Assembly: GCA_021396245.1 (NCBI GenBank)
Contig: WNYE01000093.1
Coordinates: forward strand, 1-64,000
DNA length: 64,000 bases
Direction of reading: 5' to 3'
Origin: Sporothrix humicola
Lineage: Eukaryota > Ascomycota > Sordariomycetes > Ophiostomatales > Ophiostomataceae
This document shows positions 44,887 to 53,972 of the stretch, piece after piece (within the stretch, counting starts at the first letter, position 1; the number at the start of each line of letters is the position of its first letter). The notes beneath the pieces were generated by a model. That model searched no databases, was not told the origin of the DNA, and worked only from the letters and a program-made list of their open reading frames with translations. Both the position numbers and the translations under genes were made by a program.

Positions 44887-45921
44887 ATGTCCACCACCAC
44901 CACGCTCGAGGCGAACGGCACCTTTGGTGCGCAGTTTGAGACCCAGAACCTCGTCGACTTTGACACGTCGCGCGTCTACGGCGACTGGCGCGACGAGTTC
45001 CACCGCAACGGCTGCGTCGTCATCAAGAATGTCATCTCGCCCGAGCGCGCCCAGTATTATGTGGATAAGCAGATCCAGTGGCTCAAGAACTTTGAGCTGG
45101 GCTTTGACGAGAAGGACCCGGCGACCTGGACGGCCGACCACCTGCCCGTCAGCTTCAAGGGCGGCATGTACTTTGCGTACGGGTGCACGCACGAGAAGAT
45201 GGCCTGGGAGGCGCGCACGGAGCCGGGCGTTGTCGAGGTTTTTGAGAAGCTGTGGGAGACCAAGGAGCTGATCTCGTCGTTTGACGGCCTCAACATTAGC
45301 ATGCCCAACCGCAAGGACCTCAACTGGTCGCCGTGGCCACACTGCGACCAGAACCCGCAGCGCAAGGGCATGCAGGCTGTCCAGGGCTTGCTGAATTTCG
45401 CGCCCAACGGCCCCAAGGACGGCGGGCTCATGCTGATGAAGGGCTCGGCCAAGCTGTTTGACGAGTTCTTCTCGCGCGACCGCGAGCAGGACGACCACGA
45501 GGACGCCCCGCCCCCGGAAATCAAGTTTATGGATCTGTTCCTGTTCAACAAGAAGGACGTCCAGTGGTTCCAGGACCAGGGTTGCGAGCTCATCAAGGTC
45601 AACATGGAGCCGGGTGACTTTGTGCTGTGGGACTCCCGCACGATGCACTACGCCACGCTGCCGGAAGGTGACCAGATCCGCCATGTTCAGTACATTTGCA
45701 TGACCCCGCGCAAGTTTGCCACGGACGAGGCCCTGGCCGCCAAGGAGATTTGCTTCAACAAGTACTTTGGCACCACGCACTGGCCGCACTGCAACGTGCG
45801 CCCATCCTCAGAGAAGCCCATGCGCAACGGCGAGGTGTGTCCCAAGTACCGCGCCGAGCCGTTTGAGAAGCCCGAGGTCACCGACCAGGTCCTACGGCTG
45901 GCCGGCATCAAGGCGTATTAG
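44887..45921 (+). CDS. Phytanoyl-CoA dioxygenase family protein (PhyH2)
   Basis: Intronless, 344 residues. Iron ligands are His152-X-Asp154 (WPHCDQN) and His254 (WDSRTMHYATLP). It is a clear paralogue of PhyH1 at 32.6 kb. Shared segments are YGDWRD, TEPGVVEVF, LLNFAPNGPKDGGL, GTTHWP and KPMRNGE. PhyH2 lacks the PhyH1 intron and carries an extra acidic loop (REQDDHEDAPPP). It is expected to be a 2-oxoglutarate-dependent oxygenase of unknown substrate. It shares its promoter with the CocE-like hydrolase, so the two may work in one pathway. The start ATG follows CCGCACCCCACA and gives the family's normal N-terminus. Confidence 0.93.
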   Translation: MSTTTTLEANGTFGAQFETQNLVDFDTSRVYGDWRDEFHRNGCVVIKNVISPERAQYYVDKQIQWLKNFELGFDEKDPATWTADHLPVSFKGGMYFAYGCTHEKMAWEARTEPGVVEVFEKLWETKELISSFDGLNISMPNRKDLNWSPWPHCDQNPQRKGMQAVQGLLNFAPNGPKDGGLMLMKGSAKLFDEFFSRDREQDDHEDAPPPEIKFMDLFLFNKKDVQWFQDQGCELIKVNMEPGDFVLWDSRTMHYATLPEGDQIRHVQYICMTPRKFATDEALAAKEICFNKYFGTTHWPHCNVRPSSEKPMRNGEVCPKYRAEPFEKPEVTDQVLRLAGIKAY

Positions 45922-45932
45922 ATGGAACAGGA

Positions 45933-45978
45933 AGATGGAGAGATTTTGAGATGGAGAGATTTTGAGATGGAGAGATTG
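45933..45978. repeat. 16-base tandem repeat in PhyH2 3' flank
   Basis: AGATGGAGAGATTTTG occurs in two perfect copies and a third shortened one, just after the stop codon. Confidence 0.85.
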
Positions 45979-46172
45979 AGATATCAAATTGTGTATAAAG
46001 ATAGAATGATAATTTAGTCAAATTGATTGGAAACAAAACAAAACAAAACACAGACCCTGCCTCCCATACACCCAAATCAACGGACTGAAAAAAAAAAGTA
46101 AGAAAAAAAATACAAAAACATTCACCATTCTCCTCTTAACTCAGAAACTCAGAACTCGTAAACTCAAGAAAA

Positions 46173-47843
46173 TCAGAAAGACGATTGATAGTCGGACCAC
46201 TCCTCTGATCCCTCGAAGCCCTTGAAGCACACTGCGGCCTCGGACGAGAACTTTTGGTCGTTCTCGTAGGACATGCGCACACTTCCGGCTTGATGGCACA
46301 CGGCCAGACCCTCGTTCCAAAGGTTGCAAATCGGGCCGTCAGCTCGGGTGTTCGGCGAGCCTTTCTTGGTCTCCTGCTTGCCGGACCACGCCTCCACAGG
46401 CTTGGCGCCTGACTCGAGCTTGCCCTCGGAAAAGAAGCCAGACATGTGGCTCTGCCAGGCCTCGTGGCGGCCGCCGTGCTTGCCGTGACCGGCACCGAAG
46501 TCCTGCCACGCCGTGATCTCAATCTTGTCTTCACGGCCGAGGCCGCGGACGCCAAAGTCTGTCGCGCACCGGTGGCAGCTGCCAAGGTGGACCATGTCGT
46601 CGCGCCAGGACACGTAGCGGCCCATCTTGCCATAGTTGTCGGTCGTCGAGAGGTGGATGGGGAAGGTCTCGATGGCCTCGTGGACACTGCCATTCTGGGT
46701 TTGAACAGCGCCACCGTAAAAGTCCTGCCAGCAGCGGCGCGTCATGGCGCGGGCCGTGGACCGCACGGCGTACTGGAACTGGAACTGAAAGGCCGGGCCC
46801 ACCTCGTGCTCAAACAACAGCCGGCCGGCCTGCCGCATGGCAATGGCGCGGTCGGTCTCCCGCGCGCCGGCGGCCCAGCTGCTGGACTGGCGCTGGCGGT
46901 GGTTCAAAATCTGGTGCGGGCAGAGGGCCAGGTGGACGTGCTTGAGGTCACTAAAGTGCATGCGGACGACCGTCTTCACGAGGTAGCGGCCGTCGACGAT
47001 CTTGGGTGCAAACGTGTAGTGGGCGGTGGCGGCGCGGCCGTAGCTCGTATTGTCCTTCATGTTGCCGCGTGTCTTGTCCATGACGACCGTGGCTGCGTAT
47101 GGCTTCAGGAGAGACTGGAGATCGGCCGCCACCTTGGAGCGCAGGGCCGACCGCTGGCCACGGGACATGCCCTTGAGCGACTTCACGAGATTGGTCTTGT
47201 CGACGTCGTAAGAGCCGTCCACCACGATGTCTGTAGGGCTCGCAGTGGGGGTGTACGCCACGACCGTCGACTCGCTCCCCGACGAGCTCGAGTTGGAGCT
47301 CTCCCCACCGTCCCGCGACATCAGCGGAGCAGCCTCCGGCGTCCCGTCCGGCGAGTTGCCCAGATGATGGTTGGTGGGGATCCTGGCGTAGTTGTTGACA
47401 CTTCCAAGCTCGTCAATGGCCTTGATGACCGCATCACGCTTCAGAGCGACCTCGACATCGCGGAACAAAAGTCCAGCAAACGGAGTGCGTCTCTCGCCCG
47501 ACTTGCACAGCTTACCAGTGAAGGTCGCCGGGAGGAAGCCGGAGTGGTGGTCCGACATCTGAGCCTTCTTGTTGAACTTGATGCACGGGGGATCAAGGCG
47601 GGCAGTATCCTTGGCCTTCTCCGCCTCGCTGCTGTACTTGGAGTTGGTAATCTTCTCCATCAGAGCGACGGTCTCGCGGTGGGTAGGGATTTTGTCGACA
47701 ACATGCTTCTCGCCACAGAGGTCGCATGTAAAGTGACAGTGGCTGGCTCCCTCGCCATTGGTAGGTCCATCGGTGATTTTCCCAGCCTCAAAGGCCTCGG
47801 AGGGCGAGGAGGGGTCAAAGGTAGACATGGTGACGGTAGTCAT
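46173..47843 (-). CDS. Zinc-ribbon-like hypothetical protein, copy A
   Basis: Intronless, 556 residues, function unknown. Landmarks are CDLCGEKH (40-47), FTGKLCKSGERR (108-119), a Ser-rich linker with YTPTASPTDIVVDGSY (197-212), LALCPHQILN (305-314), CHRCATDFGV (423-432), ITAWQDFG (443-450) and AGSVRMSYEND (519-529). The divergent neighbour starting at 49159 has the same landmarks and the same length. Cys pairs near residues 40-43 and 423-426 suggest metal binding. CxxCxTDF followed by IT-W-DFG resembles a C-terminal region seen in many uncharacterised filamentous-fungal proteins, some with F-boxes. No F-box, signal peptide or membrane segment is visible here. Confidence 0.82.
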   Translation of the reverse strand: MTTVTMSTFDPSSPSEAFEAGKITDGPTNGEGASHCHFTCDLCGEKHVVDKIPTHRETVALMEKITNSKYSSEAEKAKDTARLDPPCIKFNKKAQMSDHHSGFLPATFTGKLCKSGERRTPFAGLLFRDVEVALKRDAVIKAIDELGSVNNYARIPTNHHLGNSPDGTPEAAPLMSRDGGESSNSSSSGSESTVVAYTPTASPTDIVVDGSYDVDKTNLVKSLKGMSRGQRSALRSKVAADLQSLLKPYAATVVMDKTRGNMKDNTSYGRAATAHYTFAPKIVDGRYLVKTVVRMHFSDLKHVHLALCPHQILNHRQRQSSSWAAGARETDRAIAMRQAGRLLFEHEVGPAFQFQFQYAVRSTARAMTRRCWQDFYGGAVQTQNGSVHEAIETFPIHLSTTDNYGKMGRYVSWRDDMVHLGSCHRCATDFGVRGLGREDKIEITAWQDFGAGHGKHGGRHEAWQSHMSGFFSEGKLESGAKPVEAWSGKQETKKGSPNTRADGPICNLWNEGLAVCHQAGSVRMSYENDQKFSSEAAVCFKGFEGSEEWSDYQSSF

Positions 47844-49158
47844 GGCGATGTGATGTTTGGGTAGGGGGTTCTGTCTTAATCGAGAACGTAATACCGCAAC
47901 AGGTACGATATCGAGTAGTCTCCCCCGATGTCCCCCAGAATCCTAATGATTGGAAAAAGGAGACGAAAGAGGAAGAACGAAATGGCAACCTTTGCCAGAG
48001 CCGTGAAACTGCGGCGAAGATCGGCGATATCTGGGACGGGGTGATCTAAGGGAGGCATACCCAGGGCTGGAGGAGTGCCAAATTGATGAAGGAAAAATGT
48101 GTTGATTCTGTTGCAGTATCGATGTGAGGAGAATAGTGACGATATGAAAAATTCTGCACAGCTACGGCGGGATGCTGATGTCACGGAGAACTATTTACTT
48201 ATGAAAATTTCTTCACGTCCCTGACACTACCACAGCCAGCACAATCGGATATTGGGGAGGAACTGGGTGAGAGGTACAGAGGAAAGGGAAGTTCGGCAAC
48301 GCGGAAGGAGACTACGGCATCTGAAAATGGATACGAAGGAGGTGTAGAATCTTTTAGCAAAGGCTGCACATCTCTTAATTACAAGTATAAAAGAACAAAT
48401 ACTGACGAGAAAGAGGCCACAGGCGCTGATATTTGTATGGTTCGTCGTTGAACGATCTAACGCAAAGATGTACTGTTCATGCTACGCGTCTCTTTTGCAC
48501 GTGAACAAATAAACAAGTCCCTCGATTTCATCAAGGGTTGCGGGACCCTTGTTTACCAGGCCAAATTGGGAGGCTTTGATTCAAAGGTACTTTTGTTGGA
48601 TGAAGGGTACTCCCGTTTTAGAGTTTCACGAGGCCAATACTAAGCGCACACCCAACTAAACGAGCCGGACACAGTGCGTGCGAGCCTCGTCCTAAACTAG
48701 TCAAACACTACAAGTACCGGTCGAATTGCTGAGTTAAAATCGACATCATCGACCAACAACGCTTGTTATTTAGCTTGCACTCCATGGAGAGTCCTCCTCG
48801 GTGTGCTTGGGAAGGGCGTAAGTGAAGTCGGCGTCTAATTTTGTGGTGTTCCAGTTTGCCGTTTATTTTATTCTCGGCATATCCCATCACCCCGTACCCT
48901 CGTTTTCCTTCTGCCTTCCTTCTCCACGCCACGATTTCTTTTTATCCATCGTTTCCCATCCACTACAGCGACCATCTTGTCACAACCCTCTCTGCCCCCC
49001 CCCCCCCCCCCACATTCTTTCTTTCCGTTCACATCTCATCCCTACGTTTGCAATTTCCCTTTTGGCTTCCCTTCTCCCCATTTCGATTCTTCCATTGCTC
49101 GTTTGTCTTAACAATTACAACCCTAAACAATCCTACATTTTTGTTTTCCACCGTCAAC
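47844..49158. promoter_or_regulatory. Divergent spacer between the two 556-residue paralogues
   Basis: 1.3 kb with no gene. It includes CCTCGGT near 48797 and a CT-rich leader for the plus-strand copy with a run of 17 C (48995-49011). Confidence 0.5.
48995..49011. repeat. Poly-C tract (17 C)
   Basis: An uninterrupted C run in the leader of copy B, about 150 bases before its ATG. Length variation between strains is likely. Confidence 0.9.
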
Positions 49159-50829
49159 ATGGGCCAGGGACAATCTAGCCCCGTTGAACCGGACCCCATC
49201 AACCCGGGTCCCGATGATCTGGAATACAATGCGATGAGCTTCGTCGAGAAGGTCTCGTACCTCACCAAAAGGGCATATACGACACACGAGTTCTATGTTT
49301 GTGATAGCTGTTACAAGATGCATCGGGTCCCCACGGGCTGTATAAGTTTGACTCCAAAAATCCGAACTCACATGGAAGACTGTGAGGTTGTCTCGATTGT
49401 TGGATATTCATATTTCAGCACCGATATCCCGCCCATGGAAATGCCATGCCAGAGAGGTGAATATGCAGACTCCCCGGAGTCAAAGCATCGGCCTGGTCAC
49501 CATGCAAACCATTTCATTCCTCTATCGGCGCACAGTTTCACGGGCACTTTGTCGCATGGCCGGCGCGCGCCGCTTACCGGATACTGCCACCGTGATATTG
49601 AGCTCATCCACAAGCTTAGCCGTCACTGGCAGGCACCACCACCGGAAAATGTTTTTGTTGGTGACCCCGAAGAGCTCGAGTACAGGGACTTGTGCCAGCA
49701 ATTCAGAATCGCACTCCGTCCTCATTACATCAAACGCCACTTGAAGCGGGTGGTGAATGGACACCCACAAAACGTCACTGTCGAATACATTTTCGAGCCC
49801 AGAATTGTCAAGGTCGGCAAGGGGGAAAACAAAAAGCACCACTTCATGGTGGAAACAACCGTCAAGTTCGCTATGGAGCATAAAAACTTCGTGCCTCTTG
49901 CTCTCTGTCCGCATCAACTGCTCAACTACAAAACACGGGGCCTGTGTGAAGAACAAAGCCGCGCGTACAACATCGACGCAGAATCATCACCGGCAGCGTG
50001 GCAGCACGAGTTACAATCGACCAAGGAATGGCTCAAAGAGATCGACGCTGGCCATAGAGTACCCGTGGGACCCTTTTCTCTCCAGATAGCCTTCGACATG
50101 GTTGTCAGATGGCTGGATGAAGATGCCATCGAAGAGAGTGACAGCTTGTTCGTTATGAGCAATAAACGAACGACCGACGACCGGATCAATTATGCATATC
50201 CGAATATATCCTGCCCTCGCTGCCACACTGATTTCAATATCGTTGCTTTGAGAAAGGCAAATAAGATGCAAATCACCGCATGGCAAGATTTCGGCCCCGG
50301 AGGCTTGATCACCGACAGCCACTGGCAAGCACACATTCCCGGAAACATGCTTCCTCTGACGGAGGATGAGACGCAGGCGCCCAACAACAACAACGAGCCG
50401 ACTGCCGATACCAACGCATCGACAATTTCCGATGTCGCCAGCATTTCGTGCACCCCTACTGCTTCGCGAAGCCCAAGTCCCAGTCCCAGCAACAAGAGCA
50501 GCAACAGCGATAACAGCGACAACAGCACCAACAGTGCCGACAGCGAGGACAGCGACATTGTGGTGGTTGGCAACTACCTTACTGAGGCGAGAAAGACAGG
50601 CCTTCAGCCCTACCGCAGAAAGAAGGAAAAGAAGGAAGATACGGAAAAGAAGGTCTCAGCACCCGCCGTCGAGAAGACCGTTTCCGTCCCCAAGCCAAAC
50701 CCAGCCCCCACCCCTGTCCCCACCAACACCAACACCCAGGTGAACAACTGGAAGACCGGCCTCACTGTGAGACACGTCCCAGGCAGCGTCAGGAAGGCAT
50801 TCTTTGAGGATGCCTGCATTGTCGAGTAA
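49159..50829 (+). CDS. Zinc-ribbon-like hypothetical protein, copy B
   Basis: Intronless, 556 residues from the ATG giving MGQGQSSPVEPDP (context GTCAACATGG). N-terminal MGQGQS fits an N-myristoylation consensus, which copy A lacks. Landmarks are CDSCYKMH (48-55), FTGTLSHGRRAPLTGYCHRDIEL (127-149), LALCPHQLLN (247-256), CPRCHTDFNI (352-361), ITAWQDFG (372-379), a Ser/Asn/Asp-rich linker with CTPTAS (431-436) and DIVVVGNY (466-473), and PGSVRKAFFED (541-551). Relative to copy A the Ser-rich TPTAS/DIVV segment has moved from before to after the CxxCxTDF domain. Function is unknown. Metal binding by the Cys pairs is inferred. An upstream in-frame extension to 48841 is low-complexity leader and is not used. 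Confidence 0.85.
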   Translation: MGQGQSSPVEPDPINPGPDDLEYNAMSFVEKVSYLTKRAYTTHEFYVCDSCYKMHRVPTGCISLTPKIRTHMEDCEVVSIVGYSYFSTDIPPMEMPCQRGEYADSPESKHRPGHHANHFIPLSAHSFTGTLSHGRRAPLTGYCHRDIELIHKLSRHWQAPPPENVFVGDPEELEYRDLCQQFRIALRPHYIKRHLKRVVNGHPQNVTVEYIFEPRIVKVGKGENKKHHFMVETTVKFAMEHKNFVPLALCPHQLLNYKTRGLCEEQSRAYNIDAESSPAAWQHELQSTKEWLKEIDAGHRVPVGPFSLQIAFDMVVRWLDEDAIEESDSLFVMSNKRTTDDRINYAYPNISCPRCHTDFNIVALRKANKMQITAWQDFGPGGLITDSHWQAHIPGNMLPLTEDETQAPNNNNEPTADTNASTISDVASISCTPTASRSPSPSPSNKSSNSDNSDNSTNSADSEDSDIVVVGNYLTEARKTGLQPYRRKKEKKEDTEKKVSAPAVEKTVSVPKPNPAPTPVPTNTNTQVNNWKTGLTVRHVPGSVRKAFFEDACIVE

Positions 50830-51418
50830 GAACACCTGCGTCGAAGATTAGTCCTAGTAAAATTTTGCAGTTTTTTTTTTTTTTTCCTTGCACCGTTCTT
50901 AATTCCCCCCTTTCGTTTACCCCTCTTTTTTAGACGTTGATTTGTCTTGTACAGTCTCTTTTCAATAGAACAGTTTGATTTTTCAATATTCCAGCCAACC
51001 AAAGCTTTTATCTGCATCATATGACTGTAGACATTTAGTAGGTAGAGGTACTTACAGTACCGGATATCTTCGGGGGTGCTAGTGTGTTTTAATGGTAAGC
51101 TACCACCAATCTATGATGACTTTATGCGTTAGGAGTATTTCGGCTTGACTAACACCAGCAGCAATTTTTCAAACTTGTGACCAATCAAAAATATCATCCC
51201 TATTCTAGGTAAACAATCGCCCTATTGTCCAGAACCCATACCGGTGAAGGTCGTTTACGGAACTGTTATTCGACAACAAATATGAACTATTGGACAGCGA
51301 ATACGAGATACTTTATTTCCTCACTCGATCAAGCTTTGAATTAGACTACGGATGGCGAACTGAATAAATATCTGTCGACACCCATCTCCCAGTATTACCT
51401 AAGCCCCGTTAAACGCAT
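50830..51418. other. Convergent 3' spacer
   Basis: Between copy B and the NCS1 permease. It has a T15 run (50871-50885), AT-rich sequence and no gene. Confidence 0.5.
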
Positions 51419-53228
51419 CTAGACGCTCAGCTTGTCGGTGACATACTCCTTCTCGCTGCCCTTTTGATCACCACGGACCTCGGTCGTAGGCAGGACTTCA
51501 CCATCCATGACTTCAGTGACCAGCACGCCCTTGATATCCTCGTAGTTCTCGCCGGGCAGGAAGCCCTCGCTGGCAGCCATGTACTCGAAGCGCATGCGCT
51601 GAGGATCGTTGGCATCGGGAGCGTTGGCAGCCTCGGGGTAGACGGGTGGCGGCCAGATCAGGCACAGAATGTAGTAGACAAAGCTACCCATTGCCAGCGA
51701 CAATAGGAAGCCCAGCTTGTACATGTTCTTGCTGTTCTGGTTGACGGAGTGGGGGTTCAGGTTGCCGGCAATACCGTGAACGGTGAAGGCCACACCAGCC
51801 ACCCAAGCAGCAACGGCCCGGAAGTTCCAGCCCTTCCAGTAGCTGTAAGGCGTGCCAGGAGCGATGGTGTACAGCGACGGAACATGGAAGTTGCCACGGC
51901 GGACGACCCAGTAGTCGACAATCATGGTGCCGCAGATGGGCATCAGGAACACAGTGTATGAACCGAGGAAAGTGAGGAAAGTGGAAGCGCTGGCAATGAT
52001 CTTCCACGGAACTAGGAGCGGTGCGAGGACAGCACAAAACACTTGACCACGCACAATGTTAATGTACTTGGGCCACAGGCCTGAGACGTCGGCACCGACG
52101 GGCAGCGAGTTGGAGCCAATGTTGGTCGCCACGACCGAAAGCATGACGCCGATCGAGGCAAAAGCCACGCCGGCACGGGCACCGGGACCCCAGTAGTGGG
52201 TCAGGATAGCATCGTACAGGTCCCACATGTTCCAATAAGCGGTGCCAAAGAGGCTCATGCCGGCACTCGTAGTCGCGCAGCTGACGAACATAACCAGCAC
52301 CTTACTGATGAGGATACCAATGGCCTGCGACCAGGTGGCCTGGCTCGGCAGGGTAGCATACCGTGAAATGTCGGGCTGGTTGATTAGGATGGGGCACAGC
52401 GCGGCCATGACCGAGTTAATGGCCTGGAGCATGGGCCAGACCAGCTTGCTTCCAGCCAGGGGAACGACAGTCTTGCTCAAGCGGAAGTCACCAAGACTGC
52501 CACCGTTTGCGTGCACGGCCCAGCCAAAGACACCGAGGAAAGCAGCCGTCGACAACACCGACTTGGCAACGAACAGGTGACGGATGACGGTCGGGTGCAC
52601 GAAGCAGAACGGCAGTTGGATAATCCAGAAGATGAAGAAGGCCAGCAGGTTGGCCGACGTGATACCGGCGCTGGTAGGCAGGTGGTTCGGGATGCTCTCC
52701 CAGTGGCTGCCGAAAATGGCCCGCAGCAAACAGGCGGTGACACGGCCGCCATAGTACGTTTGGGTGGCGAAGTAGATGATGGCGACAGAGGCGCGGACAA
52801 CAACAAACAGCTTTGAGCCCGCGACGCCAGCCGCAGCACGAACGTAAACAGGGAAACCGACGTGGTAGCGGGCGGCACCGCGCGAGTTGAGGATCACGAC
52901 GATGCTCAGAATGGCCGAACCGATGACGGCAGCAATGATGCCGTGCCACCACTGAAGACCGATCGAGATGAGGGTTGCGCCCAGGTTGTACGAGCTAGGC
53001 GAAAAGGTCATCGTCAAGTAGTAGGCGAAGAAGTGCAGCGCCGTCCACGAGCGGTGGGCTGTCCATGTTAGCAATCATTCAATCGGAAAGCAATTGGACG
53101 GGCGACTTACACGGCGGCGAAGGAAGCAAATCTTCGTTGAAGTAGGTGCCATTTTCGTTTGTTTGGATGGCCTTCTTGAACTCCTCCTTGGAGGAGAAGG
53201 CCTTGCTCACACGCTGGCGGATGGCCAT
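51419..53228 (-). CDS. NCS1-family nucleobase/allantoin/thiamine-type permease
   Basis: A 585-residue protein from exons 53228-53111 and 53058-51419. The 52-base intron has donor GTAAGT, branch TGCTAAC and acceptor GACAG. Splicing gives LLPSPPSHRSWTALHFFAYY. About twelve helices are visible, with NCS1-like segments FSPSSYNLGATLI, YHVGFPVYVRAAAG, INQPDISRYA, ANIGSNSLPVGADVSGLWPKYINI (spanning about 340-365) and MIVDYWVVRRGNFHVPSLY. The acidic C-terminal tail may carry ubiquitination and sorting signals. Family members import uracil, allantoin, cytosine/purines or thiamine-type compounds with H+ or Na+. The exact substrate is not assignable. It is divergent from an MFS exporter. Confidence 0.91.
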
Positions 53229-53972
53229 TGTGATGGTGGATTGCGGATTTGGTGTGAAAATCGCACGTGGAATGCCGTCTTGGCAATTGACTGGAGAGTG
53301 TCGCTGTTGTTGACTCAATGTCCGAATTTCATGATGATCATGGACGGCACCGAGGCATGACATATAGATATTCGAAATCAGTGACCGTACACAAGAGCTA
53401 TTCGACCGTCAATGGACGGACCAAATTGTGCAAACACCTTATCGTGCATCTAGACCTTGTCATCTGTCGATATTTTGGACTGATATTGGTGGGTTGTATT
53501 TTGCTGTATCTGACCTCACTCACTTATCTGACGCTAGCACAGCGCTCTGATATCCACTATCATTTGTCGGCGTGGCAGCGACGATCGGCGGTAGTGCGGC
53601 TTCCTATTGCGGCGATAAGAATCTGTCAGACTGTGTAAGTCTTAACGTCGGACACGTCCCGACGACCCGCACCTCCCGACTAACACCGCCGCGGCAGGCA
53701 AGCACCCTGGTTGTCGGAGGTCCGTAAATGGAAGGAACGATGGACGAAATTCAACGACGACAAACATACAACAATGACAAAACAAAACATCACGAGCATC
53801 AAATTCGACTTTCAAGTTCCAAAGTGGAGATGCACGAGTCTCATAGATAAAGATTAGAATCACCAAAACGCCACGTCCATTTTAGGATAAACAATCAACA
53901 TCGACAAATCATGGCGACGATACGATAGACACATACGACAATCCCTCCTCGACATCATCCTATCCTCACATC
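53229..53972. promoter_or_regulatory. Divergent promoter of the NCS1 permease and MFS exporter
   Basis: 744 bases without a gene. It has a small inverted repeat CCGTC-AATG-GACGG (53406-53419). AT-rich sequence precedes the MFS start. Confidence 0.5.

Noticed and set aside
44812..45789. 325-codon open frame on the minus strand
   Set aside because: Shadow of PhyH2, which has complete iron-binding motifs on the plus strand.
46446..47864. 472-codon open frame on the plus strand
   Set aside because: Antisense to copy A. Copy A has a paralogue with matching motifs, so the minus strand is the real one.
48841..49158. N-terminal extension of copy B
   Set aside because: It translates the poly-C and CT-rich leader into Pro/Phe/Leu runs. 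The MGQGQS start has good context and equalises length with copy A.
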